From assembly GCF_025917685.1 (NCBI RefSeq), contig NZ_CP089518.1, positions 3,039,001 to 3,103,000 of the forward strand: a stretch of DNA of 64,000 nucleotides, given 5' to 3'. The stretch comes from Bacillus cereus. Lineage in GTDB: Bacteria > Bacillota > Bacilli > Bacillales > Bacillaceae_G. The notes under the pieces were generated by a model that did not search any database, was not told the DNA's origin, and saw only the letters and a list, made by a program, of their open reading frames with translations. Of the stretch, positions 34,507 through 44,007 are shown piece after piece. The stretch's first letter is position 1. Each line of letters opens with the position of its first letter. The position numbers were made by a program, and so were the translations under genes.

Positions 34507-36147
34507 CTATGACTGTGTAACTTTATTAGAAACAAGTAGTTTTTCAATACATATAGGTAACATATCTAATAACGTTTCAAATGCGTAATTTACGTCCAGA
34601 CGCTCCGTCCATTGATGTGCATCTTTTCCTACCGGTCCCATATTTAATACTGGAACGTCAAATTCTTCTAATTCCTGCAGTGGAATTGAATATCCTTTAT
34701 CCCATAATGGCATATTGTCTACAAGAGAACTCATTGAATCCAATGGGTTCTGTAAGCCCACATAGCTCAAATCTGAAATTCCCCCGAAATAATTTTGATT
34801 TTCAAATGAAATGCTATGATTATAGTGGGCATACTTTTTCATTTCTACAACTGCCTCTTTAATTAAAGGATTGTTGCGTGAACTCACAGCTGGATAGTAT
34901 GGCGGAGCAAAGAAAAGTACAATCATTGGAGCCTTTTCTTTACATAAGATAGCTAATTTGTCTACTAAATCAATAGTTACCGCACGATCATCTTTATCTT
35001 CTCTATTTTTTATAATATCGGATTGAATTTCATCTATTTTTTCTTGTCCATATTGTTCAATTGCATACGCGATAAGCTCTTCATACGTTAATACATTTAC
35101 TTTGAGATTCGGCGGTATGAACGGATTATACTTAGAAAAATGATACGCGCGCTCCTCATACGATTCTTCGATTTTCTCTGCTACTTTCGTTACTTTTTGA
35201 CGTAACAATGAAACTACATCTGTCATCGTTTTTTCTAGTAAAAACAAATTAAATAATGTGACAGCACGATGAGGAATTTGTACAGAATAATCCTCCTTTA
35301 AGTCTCTTTGAAGCAAGTTAGTTGGTGGAGGGCTCGCTTCCCCTTCTACAATATCACAAAGGTCCGTATTCAACTCTAATTCTGCTGTTAATAATGCAGC
35401 CATATAACTCCCATTTAACCCTGCAAAAGGTTCGCCTACATGTGTCTCTTTTCCATAGCAAAGGAAACCAGGTAACACTTTGCCAATAGAACCAGTATAA
35501 ATATACTTATTTTGGTCACCAGGATGTCTTGAAAACATAGGCTCTGAATTTAAGACCGTTTTATAATCTAAGTCGTGTTCTTTTGCTAAATCTAATAACC
35601 TCGGAACAGCAGCCCTCATCCCTACAGAGTTCACTTCTTCATCTGGAACAGCCAATAAAAGAACATTCCCATCAAATCTTCCTTCACAAGCTTGTTCAAC
35701 CATCGCCATTTGTAAAGCTAGACCACATTTCATATCCATTGTTCCTCTACCAAAGAGCCAATCTCCTTGTTCAATATCTTCACGTACATGATCTGGTAGC
35801 TCATCTTTATGAGAATAAAACATAGATGTTAACTTTTTAGGGTTAAATGCATCTTCTTTCCACACTCCGTAATCTTGTACATCTACAACATCAAAGTGAC
35901 TAACAAGAATTACAGTATTTTTCGTACTATCACTTTTCTTTACTAGGGCTGTAACAAAATATCGTCCATCCCCCGTCGGATTTTTTTGCAAATGATGCGG
36001 ATTTTGTTTGAAATACTGTAAGTCAGATAATTGTTCTACAACAAAGTCTGGCAATATAACTTCAGCTTCTGAACCTGTAATACTAGGAATTTCAACAAGA
36101 TTGCTTAATAATTGCACCAATTGTTCTTTAGATTGCCACTTTGACAT
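34507..36147 (-). CDS. rocB: RocB-like M20 family peptidase (arginine utilisation)
   Basis: 546 aa from ATG 36147 (GGGGGATT upstream; the ATG at 36189 is before that site). Zn-peptidase motifs VSHFDVVDV, GRGTMDMKCGLALQ, VPDEEVNSVGMR and the late DAHQW match RocB. RocB is linked to arginine/ornithine catabolism, though its reaction is not firmly established. It is transcribed after the IclR gene (75-nt gap) and divergent from an APC amino-acid permease, which supports an amino-acid uptake and breakdown module. Confidence 0.88.
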   Translation of the reverse strand: MSKWQSKEQLVQLLSNLVEIPSITGSEAEVILPDFVVEQLSDLQYFKQNPHHLQKNPTGDGRYFVTALVKKSDSTKNTVILVSHFDVVDVQDYGVWKEDAFNPKKLTSMFYSHKDELPDHVREDIEQGDWLFGRGTMDMKCGLALQMAMVEQACEGRFDGNVLLLAVPDEEVNSVGMRAAVPRLLDLAKEHDLDYKTVLNSEPMFSRHPGDQNKYIYTGSIGKVLPGFLCYGKETHVGEPFAGLNGSYMAALLTAELELNTDLCDIVEGEASPPPTNLLQRDLKEDYSVQIPHRAVTLFNLFLLEKTMTDVVSLLRQKVTKVAEKIEESYEERAYHFSKYNPFIPPNLKVNVLTYEELIAYAIEQYGQEKIDEIQSDIIKNREDKDDRAVTIDLVDKLAILCKEKAPMIVLFFAPPYYPAVSSRNNPLIKEAVVEMKKYAHYNHSISFENQNYFGGISDLSYVGLQNPLDSMSSLVDNMPLWDKGYSIPLQELEEFDVPVLNMGPVGKDAHQWTERLDVNYAFETLLDMLPICIEKLLVSNKVTQS

Positions 36148-36222
36148 ATAAATCCCCCTATTTTTCCGCATTATGAAAATCAATTCCAATATATGAATAA
36201 AAAATGACGACAGTTATCAAAA

Positions 36223-36972
36223 TTATACTTCTGATGTTCTGCCGATTTTTATTGATATTTCATGAGCCGCTTGTTTTACCTTACTAATAAGAAAAGATAG
36301 TCGATCATCATTAATGCGATGACTAATCAATCCGATACTTAATGCTCCTACTACTTTATGATTAAACCCTATAATAGGTGCAGCTACTGAAGCTGTCCCT
36401 TCTGTTTTTTCACCATAACTCACAGCATACCCTTCGTTTCTTATCTGCTTTATTTGATCGGAAAGGATTTGCTTTTGTTCTGGTAAAGAAGAAAGTAATT
36501 GTTCTACAATGTGTTCCATTTCATTCGTGTTCATATTGGCAAGCATCGTTTTATTTGCTGCACCAATCGAAAGTGGAATCTGTTCCCCTAAGTTATCGAT
36601 AACTCGAATTTTTAAAGGGCTATCAATTCTTTCAATGATAATAGAATGTGTTCCATTTGGAATGTTCAAATAAACACTTTCTTCAACTTCAGAGGCCAAA
36701 CGCTTCATCACTTCTCTTGCAACAGATCTATAGTCTACCTTCTCCAATTGACGTAATCCTATTTCCATCCACATTGGTCCAATCTTGTACTGTTTTGTTT
36801 CTGAAATTTGCGTAACTAATCCATGCTCCATTAGAGAGTTCAGTAACCTATGTACTGTACTAACCGGGAGATGTGTTCTATCAGCTATATCAGAAATAGC
36901 CCAATACTCTTTTTCATTTGTAGAATTTAACAACTTAATAATACCTATCGCTCGATCAATGGACTGTACCAT
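36223..36972 (-). CDS. IclR-family regulator
   Basis: 249 aa from ATG 36972 (GAGGCGAG upstream). N-terminal winged helix (VQSIDRAIGIIKLL, ISDIADRTHLPVSTVHRLLNSL) and the C-terminal effector domain with GAANKTMLA, ISYGEKTEG-like AVSYGEKTEGTASVAAP and GALSIGLI. It lies between rocB and the divergent permease. The palindrome at 37170-37181 fits an IclR operator. Probably senses an amino-acid or keto-acid metabolite. Confidence 0.92.
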   Translation of the reverse strand: MVQSIDRAIGIIKLLNSTNEKEYWAISDIADRTHLPVSTVHRLLNSLMEHGLVTQISETKQYKIGPMWMEIGLRQLEKVDYRSVAREVMKRLASEVEESVYLNIPNGTHSIIIERIDSPLKIRVIDNLGEQIPLSIGAANKTMLANMNTNEMEHIVEQLLSSLPEQKQILSDQIKQIRNEGYAVSYGEKTEGTASVAAPIIGFNHKVVGALSIGLISHRINDDRLSFLISKVKQAAHEISIKIGRTSEV

Positions 36973-37169
36973 AACTCGCCTCAACTTTACTTGTAGTATG
37001 TTTAGCCTAATTAACTATCAATTTAACAAAAATTCAAACTGAAATCAATTAATTTATTTAATTTTCAAAATAAACAAAAGATACGCTATCAACATTTTGA
37101 AAACGCAAACAAAAAAATATTGACTTTTTCTCTTAATTATCTGAAAATTATAACAGGATTTCACATCAC

Positions 37170-37181
37170 GGAATGCATTCC
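37170..37181. promoter_or_regulatory. candidate IclR operator
   Basis: Perfect palindrome GGAATGCATTCC, followed by A to give TGGAAT-like halves known for IclR sites. It lies in the divergent promoter region, 55 bp before the permease. Confidence 0.5.
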
Positions 37182-37236
37182 ATAATACGGAAAAACATCA
37201 ATTTTCATACTACCAATTTTGAAAGTGAGGAAAACA

Positions 37237-38661
37237 ATGACGCAAGTAAACAATTCAAACAATGAATTAAAGCGCACGATGAAAAGTAGACATTTATTCA
37301 TGATTGCACTCGGTGGTGTGATTGGAACGGGGTTATTTAACGGATCTGGTTTTATTATAAGTCAAGCTGGACCTGGTGGATCCGTACTTGCCTTTATGGC
37401 CGGTGGATTATTAATGTATCTTGTTATGTTATGTCTTGGTGAGCTTGCTGTAGCAATGCCTGTTTCAGGATCTTTCCAGGAATATGCTACCAAATTCATT
37501 AACCCTGCCACTGGGTTTACAATCGGCTGGTTGTATTGGTTAAGCTGGGCGAATACGACCGGTCTTGAATTTACAACTGCTGGTATTACAATGCAGCGCT
37601 GGTTTCCTGATATTCCTGTCTGGGTTTGGTGTTTAATATTTGGTGTTACAATATTCACTATTAACGCATTATCTGCTCGTAGTTATGCAGAAACAGAATT
37701 TTGGTTTTCAAGTATAAAAGTATCTGCCATTATTGCTTTCATTATTCTTGGCGGCGCCGCTATGTTCGGCTTTATTGATTTAAAAGGAAACGAACCCGCT
37801 CCGCTTCTTTCAAATTTTGTAAATCATGGTGGTTTATTCCCAAATGGACTTGCCGCTATTCTTTTAACAATGGTTACAGTCAACTATTCCTTCCAAGGTA
37901 CAGAACTTGTTGGAATCGCAGCAGGTGAAAGTGAAGATCCAGCAAAGACTTTACCTCGTTCTATTAGAAATATAATATGGCGCACGATGTTTTTCTTCGT
38001 CTTAGCAATCTTTGTTCTTGTAGCTTTAATTCCTTGGGAAGAGGCAGGATTAACTAAGAGTCCGTTTGTTGCTGTTTTTGATAATATAGGTATTCCTTAT
38101 GCAGCTGATATTATGAACTTTGTTATTCTTACTGCTGTTCTTTCTGTCGCAAACTCAGGGCTGTACGCTGCAACACGAATGCTTTGGTCATTATCAAAAA
38201 ATGATATGGCTCCAGCCTTTTTAAAGAAATTATCATCACGAGGGATACCTCTAAACGCTTTAATCTTAACGATAGCTATTTCTGCTTTTTCTCTTTTGAC
38301 AAGCGTTGTAGCTGCTGAAACAGTTTACTTATGGCTGATTTCAATTTCTGGAGTCATTACAATTATTGTTTGGATGTCAATTTGTGTTTCTCAATTCTTT
38401 TTCCGTAAACATTATTTAGCCGAAGGTGGAAAATTAGAAGACTTAAAATTTAAAACTCCACTTTATCCTCTTGTACCAATTCTTGGTTTTGGATTGTATG
38501 GCATTATATTAATAAGTCTTATCTTTATCCCGAATCAAAGACTAGGAATCTATTGCACTGTACCATTTATCATCTTTTGCTACACCTACTATCACTTAAA
38601 GGTAAAGAAAAGAATTGCTACTAACACTCATACAGATACTAAAATTAGCGAAACTTCTTAA
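37237..38661 (+). CDS. APC-family amino acid permease (RocE/RocC-like)
   Basis: 474 aa from ATG 37237 (GTGAGG upstream). About 12 membrane helices. FMIALGGVIGTGLFNGSGF is the substrate-binding helix 1 of the AAT group, and YSFQGTELVGIAAGESEDP is helix 6 with its following loop. Closest to the RocE/AAT permeases for basic or other amino acids. Linked with IclR and rocB. Confidence 0.9.
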   Translation: MTQVNNSNNELKRTMKSRHLFMIALGGVIGTGLFNGSGFIISQAGPGGSVLAFMAGGLLMYLVMLCLGELAVAMPVSGSFQEYATKFINPATGFTIGWLYWLSWANTTGLEFTTAGITMQRWFPDIPVWVWCLIFGVTIFTINALSARSYAETEFWFSSIKVSAIIAFIILGGAAMFGFIDLKGNEPAPLLSNFVNHGGLFPNGLAAILLTMVTVNYSFQGTELVGIAAGESEDPAKTLPRSIRNIIWRTMFFFVLAIFVLVALIPWEEAGLTKSPFVAVFDNIGIPYAADIMNFVILTAVLSVANSGLYAATRMLWSLSKNDMAPAFLKKLSSRGIPLNALILTIAISAFSLLTSVVAAETVYLWLISISGVITIIVWMSICVSQFFFRKHYLAEGGKLEDLKFKTPLYPLVPILGFGLYGIILISLIFIPNQRLGIYCTVPFIIFCYTYYHLKVKKRIATNTHTDTKISETS

Positions 38662-38701
38662 TACTGTAATTTAAAAGACCGCACATTGCTTTTATTTTGT
38701 G

Positions 38702-38746
38702 ATAAGAGCCATAATTTTGCCGTTTGGCAAGCTTATGGTTCTTTTT
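38702..38746 (+). terminator. intrinsic terminator of the permease
   Basis: AAGAGCCATAA (38704-38714) with inner TTGCC/GGCAA and TTATGGTTCTT (38733-38743), then TTTATTT. Confidence 0.85.
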
Positions 38747-39334
38747 ATTTGCGGCAAACATATGCTTCCAGGATTTGAAGAATATTTTTAATATCGCTTT
38801 TAAATAAAGTCACGCTGTTTATAAAAAAGACGCGATGTTTTGTCCCTTTGGATCTGTTTATCTAAAGAGATGTTTTTATAGTGAAAAGAAGATCTGAACT
38901 GAAAGACGAATTAAGGAACTGCTAAGTAGCAATAAAGTTACTCCACTAAAGGGCCAGATTGTTGAGGAACCTTTTCAGGCAATTGGATTATTCAAGTTTG
39001 AATAGATCATTGAGATTGCGAAGGTTTTCACTTAAACTGACGGGGCAGTAATACTCAATTGAAAATAATGGTAAAGTTAGTGAAAAGAAGAAGGATTGAA
39101 AATCGTATAGATTCATTCATTGTAATACATTTTAAGTTTTTGTGTGGCGAGGTATTTGAGAAGTAAGAATGATTTCATCAAAAAAACCATTGGAGCTCCA
39201 ACCCGTTTTTATATGACTATTTTTTCAGACCCAATTTAACATCATAACAAATTATAAATAAACAGTCTATACTTTTGGTTAGATTTTTTATATAGTTTGA
39301 TTGACAGCAAAACCTAAAAAAGGGGGGTTATTCA
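38747..39334. other. intergenic region with a decayed gene
   Basis: No intact gene. Around 38890-39004 two frames join across a frameshift: RSELKDELR then LLSSNKVTPLKGQIVEEPFQ and AIGLFKFE before a stop. This reads like the C-terminus of a lost protein of unrecognised family. A TTGGAGCTCCAA palindrome lies at about 39188-39199. Confidence 0.35.
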
Positions 39335-40309
39335 TTGAGAATCACTTGTCACCTTGATCAATCTGATTTACAGGAGTATATGCAAAAAGTCTTTGGTACC
39401 AGTTATTTGGTTTCTAGTGTAACGAAAATGCATGGTGGTGCACAAAAGGTAGTCTATAAGATTGACTGCAGCAATGGATTTTCCTGCGTTCTGTATGTTT
39501 GGGATCTTACCATGAATTATTTTCAAGAAGAAATAGCAAACGGAGATATACATGAGCACTCCTATAGTAGTGATTTATTTGAATTAAATAACAAGTATTT
39601 AATCCAACAAGGAATTCAAACTCCCCTTCTATATGATCTGAATAAGGAAAGAAACCGTTATCCTTATGATTATGCTCTCGTTGAATATGTAAATGGACAA
39701 AAGGCAGAAGTTTATTTTCAACATTCCGATTCATATGTTAAAGATAAAGTGTTTCAGCGGATAGGAGATATGCTGGCAGACATGCATGCTAACGAGAGAC
39801 TTACTCATGGGAAAGCGAATCAAAGTAGGATCAACACGGAAAAATGTCATCACTTGCAAATGAAGAATGCAAAAAGAGCTTTAGATTACGCATGCCAACA
39901 TATTGACAGCATCAGGGCTAGTCATAGCAATCTACTCGATACATTGTACGAGCTTGAATCAAAAATTGAACCAAGAAGTCGTTATGGATTTATACATGGG
40001 GAACTCGGCCCTGATCATGTATTAATTAATGACAAACTAGAACCTTATTTGATTGATATCGAAGGAGCCGAGTTCTTTGATATTGAGCATGAGCACAGTT
40101 TTTTGCAGTTTCGATTTGGGGATTATTATCGATATTTAAAGAATGGTACTCTCGATCCCAACAGGATGTTATTCTATCGATTCCATCATCATATATCCTT
40201 AACTTCAGGCGGGTTGAGATTGCTTCACAGAGGATTTCCGAATCAACAATTTGCAAAAGATCTAATCGATCACCATTCCCGTTGTGCACTGCATTTTATT
40301 GAAGGTTGA
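39335..40309 (+). CDS. APH-like phosphotransferase with altered catalytic loop
   Basis: 324 aa from a TTG start with GGGGGG 8 nt upstream. Aminoglycoside phosphotransferase/choline kinase fold: N-lobe with GGAQKVVYKID, then C-lobe catalytic loop FIHGELGPDHVLI and metal motif YLIDIEGAEFFD. The usual HGDxxxxN has Glu for the catalytic Asp and His for the Asn, while the second Asp is kept. It may phosphorylate a small molecule; no evidence for antibiotic resistance. The VOC gene follows 44 nt later, probably in the same operon. Confidence 0.8.
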   Translation: MRITCHLDQSDLQEYMQKVFGTSYLVSSVTKMHGGAQKVVYKIDCSNGFSCVLYVWDLTMNYFQEEIANGDIHEHSYSSDLFELNNKYLIQQGIQTPLLYDLNKERNRYPYDYALVEYVNGQKAEVYFQHSDSYVKDKVFQRIGDMLADMHANERLTHGKANQSRINTEKCHHLQMKNAKRALDYACQHIDSIRASHSNLLDTLYELESKIEPRSRYGFIHGELGPDHVLINDKLEPYLIDIEGAEFFDIEHEHSFLQFRFGDYYRYLKNGTLDPNRMLFYRFHHHISLTSGGLRLLHRGFPNQQFAKDLIDHHSRCALHFIEG

Positions 40310-40353
40310 ACTTATGTCATTAAAAACTAAAAGACAGACAGGAGTTAAATACA

Positions 40354-40701
40354 ATGATAAAAGGTTTCGGAGGAATATTTTGGAGAACTAACAATCTTGA
40401 TGTTATAAAAAAATGGTACAGTGAAGTGTTGAAGATTGAAATAGAAAATTGGAATGGGACTGTGATTAAACCTGAATTAGGAACTGAGACTATCTTTTCT
40501 TTCTTTACCGAGAATGACAGTTATTTTCCAACAGAACAACAAGTGATGTTAAATTTCCAAGTACATAATCTAAACGAGACTATTCAGCATCTTGAACATA
40601 TTGGTGTACCTCTTGAAAAGAAAGAAGAGATTAGTGAATTTGGAAAGTTTATTTGGATTAAAGATCCTGAAGGTCGATTGATCGAACTTTGGGAGAAATA
40701 G
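40354..40701 (+). CDS. VOC (glyoxalase/bleomycin-resistance) superfamily protein
   Basis: 115 aa, the standard two-module VOC length. Begins KGFGGIFWRTNNLDVIKKWYSEVL (first ligand-bearing strand and helix) and ends IWIKDPEGRLIELWE (the D-P-x-G-x-x-x-E strand with a metal Glu). GGAG precedes ATG. Function unknown. Confidence 0.88.
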   Translation: MIKGFGGIFWRTNNLDVIKKWYSEVLKIEIENWNGTVIKPELGTETIFSFFTENDSYFPTEQQVMLNFQVHNLNETIQHLEHIGVPLEKKEEISEFGKFIWIKDPEGRLIELWEK

Positions 40702-40757
40702 TGGATTTTAATCCTTTACTATTAAGCTAACAGATGCTTTAGTTCAATAAGGTAAAT

Positions 40758-40816
40758 AAAAAAAGTGCATCTCCGTTTATTAGACACATTCTAACAATCG
40801 GAGGTGCACTTTTTTA
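40758..40816. terminator. bidirectional long-stem terminator
   Basis: AAAAAAAGTGCATCTCCG and CGGAGGTGCACTTTTTT flank a 23-nt loop; T runs on both strands. Confidence 0.8.
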
Positions 40817-40921
40817 TGTATTAACACTTCTTAGTGTTGTAAATCCGTATTTTCCTGATTCTCCCCCTTGTAGAGATTGATTACCAAAATGATTATATTC
40901 ATTGAATCGTGCTTATTTACT

Positions 40922-41704
40922 CTAAAAGCTAGAATTAGAACCGATAATGACAGTAGCATCCAGTTCCTTGTTTCTAGCGACTTTTGTGCTAAGCCCAGCA
41001 GCAGCAAAGATTTCAAAGGCCTGAGGTGCCTGAACTTCGCTCGTCTCTATTAAAAGATGTCCATCCAAAGCTAACCAGAGTAAAGCTTCTTCTGCGACTC
41101 TTCGTAGAATGTTAAGACCATCGTCCCCTCCGTCAAGCGTTACATTTGGTTCATATAGGCGTGCCTCACGGGGGAGAAACTTTATTATTTCGGTAGGAAC
41201 GTAAGGTACGTTCGCAACTAGGATATTTACATGACCCTTAAGTGAGTCTGGTAGAGCTTTATACAAGTCACCTTCAAAAGCATGACCGCCAAAATTCGTT
41301 ACATTACGGCTAGCGCATTGTACTGCGATAGGGTCAATGTCAACAGAATACAATTCAACTCGTCCCAAAGCTGATGCCAGTGCGGCACCCACAGCACCTG
41401 ATCCACAACATAGATCAACAATGATATCGCTAGAACGCAACAGGACCTCTGTTTGATGAACAAGGAACTCGGTACGTTTACGTGGTACAAAAACACCTCG
41501 ATCCACTTCTATTCGTAGACCACAAAACTCCGTGTATCCAACAACGTATTCCAGAGGTAGACCGTTGACTCGCATTTCTACCATTTTCATAAGGTCCTCT
41601 GGAGTTAGTGCCTCTGACATAAGTAACCGGGTCTCATCTTCTGCGAAAACACAACCAGCGCTCCGAAGCTTGCTAACTATACATTTTTCTATTTTCATAT
41701 CCAA
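40922..41704 (-). CDS. PrmC/HemK-like N5-glutamine methyltransferase paralogue
   Basis: About 260 aa. An N-terminal helical cap including GLPLEYVVGYTEFCGL, then VFVPRKRTEFLV, SAM loop VDLCCGSGAVGAALA, and ANVPYVP, which is the NPPY catalytic motif with Val for the first Pro. The NVPY form is typical of the second, HemK-like paralogue rather than the release-factor enzyme itself. A start at TTG 41704 or ATG 41698 is possible; the ribosome binding site is weak. Confidence 0.82.
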   Translation of the reverse strand: MDMKIEKCIVSKLRSAGCVFAEDETRLLMSEALTPEDLMKMVEMRVNGLPLEYVVGYTEFCGLRIEVDRGVFVPRKRTEFLVHQTEVLLRSSDIIVDLCCGSGAVGAALASALGRVELYSVDIDPIAVQCASRNVTNFGGHAFEGDLYKALPDSLKGHVNILVANVPYVPTEIIKFLPREARLYEPNVTLDGGDDGLNILRRVAEEALLWLALDGHLLIETSEVQAPQAFEIFAAAGLSTKVARNKELDATVIIGSNSSF

Positions 41705-41819
41705 AAAGAAATTTGTTTTATTCTCTATATTATCTCACCACTTTTGATAAAGTTTGTTTGTAATTCAAAATTCGTTAATAATAGCTAATATCCTTCTTCA
41801 ATAATCTGGATCTTACATA

Positions 41820-41970
41820 CAGTGAAACTTTAATCAGTGGGGGTTTTGTTCATCCCCCACCGATTATTAGCCCGCACCAATCGAGCGTTTACGGGCAGTT
41901 ATCTCCCACCTAACTTCCTAGCATTCGCCGAATTTCGAGGTGGGAGTTTTACTGCCCGCAAATAGCGGGG
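41820..41970 (+). repeat. bcr-type dispersed repeat, copy 5 (full length)
   Basis: About 150 bp: CAGTGAAACTTTAATCAG, GGGGG..CCCCC hairpin, GATTATTAGCCCGCACC, GTTTACGGGCAG, then TCTCCCACC...GGTGGGAG second stem, and CTGCCCGCAAATAGCGGGG at the end. This is the most complete copy in the window. Confidence 0.82.
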
Positions 41971-42171
41971 TCACCTGTAATTTGATGGTCATATTCGTCT
42001 ATGACCACCTCTTCCCTTGTATATAGAGCATTCTTTTCAATTTCAGTTCAAAATGAAATAACATTTCAATATAAAATATCAATCTACCTAGACATTATGA
42101 CAACTATCTTTAATATCTGAATTTTCTATACATTAAAGGATGTTACTCAAACAACCTCGAATATTGTAATA

Positions 42172-42242
42172 CAGTGAAACTTTAATCAGTGGGGGGTTTG
42201 TTCATCCCCCACTGATTATTAGCCCGTAAATAGCGGGATAAA
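42172..42242 (+). repeat. bcr-type dispersed repeat, copy 6 (short), in the atoE leader
   Basis: ACAGTGAAACTTTAATCAG at the start, hairpin GGGGGG..CCCCC, and AGCCCGTAAATAGCGGGATAAA at the end. It ends 25 bp before the atoE start codon. Confidence 0.82.
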
Positions 42243-42266
42243 CATACATAAGGAGGTTGATCTATT

Positions 42267-43613
42267 TTGTTTCGTTCGTTTACAAATGGATGTGTTGCCC
42301 TTGTGCAACGTTTCTTGCCAGAACCGTTTATTTTATCATGTTTATTAACTGTTTTCGTTATCTTCTTCGGCATGTTTGCCACGCACCAAACACCGGTAGA
42401 AATGATCACGCACTGGGGCAATGGCATTTGGGGACTTCTCGCCTTTTCTATGCAAATGGCTCTTGTACTCGTGACAGGATCTGCTTTAGCAAATGCCCCA
42501 CTTATTAAAAAAGGGTTAACGAAAGCAGCGAAACTACCGAAAACGAACGGCCAAGGTATTATCGCAATTTCAATTGTAAGTTTACTAGGAGCATACATAA
42601 ACTGGGGATTTGGTATTGTTGTCTCTGTTTTATATGCAAAAGAAGTGGCAAGACAGTTAGACGGATTAGATTATAGGTTAGCAATCGCTTCTTCTTACTC
42701 CGGATTTCTCATTTGGCATGCAGGCCTTTCTGCTTCTATCCCTCTTACGTTAGCAACAGGCGGCGAAACTTTAATCAAAACGACGGCTGGAAGTATTAAA
42801 GAAGCGATTCCAATAACAGAAACGTTATTCTCACCATACGCTCTCGTTCCAGTCATTATCTTTTTAATTACGATGCCTCTCATTAATAAAGCAATGCATC
42901 CAGATGAAAAACATACGATTACAGTGGATCCAAGTGTATTCCGTGAAGAAGCTGCAGCTCAAGAAGTAGAGCAAAAAACATTCGCTGAAAAAATGGAAAA
43001 TAGTATGATTATTACACTTTGCATCGGGCTATTAGGTCTTATTTATATTTTTAACTATTTTAGTACGAAAGGCTTTAACCTTACACTTGATATCGTTATT
43101 TTTATGTTATTGATTGCGGGTCTTATTTTCCACCGTACTCCGATTCAATATATTCGCGCTTTCTCTGACTCAACAAAGAGCGCTTCTGGTATTTTACTTC
43201 AGTTTCCGTTCTATGCTGGAATTATGGGCATGATGATTGGAGTAAATAGTGAAGGGCTTTCGCTTGGAGGAGCTATTTCTACTTTCTTTATTAGCATTTC
43301 AAATGAAACTACTTTCCCGCTCTTTACATTTTTAAGTGCTGGAATTGTTAATATTTTCGTTCCTTCTGGAGGCGGTCAATGGGCAGTGCAAGCACCAATT
43401 ATGATTCCAGCTGGCGCTGAACTTGGTGTACCTGCTGCGAAAACAGCGATGGCCATTGCATGGGGCGATGCTTGGACAAATTTAATTCAACCTTTCTGGG
43501 CATTACCGGCATTAGCAATAGCTGGTTTAGGCGCTCGTGATATTATGGGATTTTGTGTTGTTAATTTACTTTATGCAGGATTTATCATTAGTCTGTGTTT
43601 CTTATTTATTTAA
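42267..43613 (+). CDS. atoE: short-chain fatty acid transporter
   Basis: 448 aa from TTG 42267, preceded by AAGGAGG 10 nt upstream. About 10-12 membrane helices; GFGIVVSVLYAKEVARQ, GFLIWHAGLSASIPLTLAT and the late VPSGGGQWAVQAP match AtoE. It imports short-chain fatty acids such as butyrate or acetoacetate for CoA activation. A hairpin-bearing repeat lies in its leader, so either the promoter is inside the repeat or transcription must read through it. Confidence 0.9.
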   Translation: MFRSFTNGCVALVQRFLPEPFILSCLLTVFVIFFGMFATHQTPVEMITHWGNGIWGLLAFSMQMALVLVTGSALANAPLIKKGLTKAAKLPKTNGQGIIAISIVSLLGAYINWGFGIVVSVLYAKEVARQLDGLDYRLAIASSYSGFLIWHAGLSASIPLTLATGGETLIKTTAGSIKEAIPITETLFSPYALVPVIIFLITMPLINKAMHPDEKHTITVDPSVFREEAAAQEVEQKTFAEKMENSMIITLCIGLLGLIYIFNYFSTKGFNLTLDIVIFMLLIAGLIFHRTPIQYIRAFSDSTKSASGILLQFPFYAGIMGMMIGVNSEGLSLGGAISTFFISISNETTFPLFTFLSAGIVNIFVPSGGGQWAVQAPIMIPAGAELGVPAAKTAMAIAWGDAWTNLIQPFWALPALAIAGLGARDIMGFCVVNLLYAGFIISLCFLFI

Positions 43614-43615
43614 AC

Positions 43616-43644
43616 AAAAAGCTAGTTTTATACTAGCTTTTTTA
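43616..43644. terminator. bidirectional terminator
   Basis: AAAAAGCTAGT (43616-43626) pairs with ACTAGCTTTTTT (43632-43643). Confidence 0.85.
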
Positions 43645-43653
43645 CATAATAAT

Positions 43654-44007
43654 TCATTTATTTCCCATGCAATTTATAATCATCTTCCACTCTATCTCCG
43701 TAAGATTTAATGCCTCAAATGCAAAAAAATCTTCACATATTTTTTCAATCAAATGTGGATTTTCCCTCAAGAAATTCCACTGTAATACTTTAGGAAGAAA
43801 ATGTATTTCATATTCTTTACTTCCTCGTACTACCTCATCCACTTCTCTTTCACAAATCCCTCTTATTAAATAATCATTTCTTAATTGTATTTGAACTTGT
43901 TGAAACGCTTCGCTACACTTCTTCAATTGAAGTAAACACGTAATATACGTCCGAAAAAGTTCGTCATCACAATTGCAACATTTTATAATACGATCAAGTT
44001 CAGTCAT
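43654..44007 (-). CDS. hypothetical protein coupled to the oxidoreductase gene
   Basis: 117 aa from ATG 44007, which overlaps the stop of the upstream gene as ATGA. Helical, with Cys-rich IKCCNCD near the N-terminus and LQWNFLRENPHLIEKICEDF near the end. No family recognised. Translationally coupled to the NAD(P)H oxidoreductase. Confidence 0.65.
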   Translation of the reverse strand: MTELDRIIKCCNCDDELFRTYITCLLQLKKCSEAFQQVQIQLRNDYLIRGICEREVDEVVRGSKEYEIHFLPKVLQWNFLRENPHLIEKICEDFFAFEALNLTEIEWKMIINCMGNK

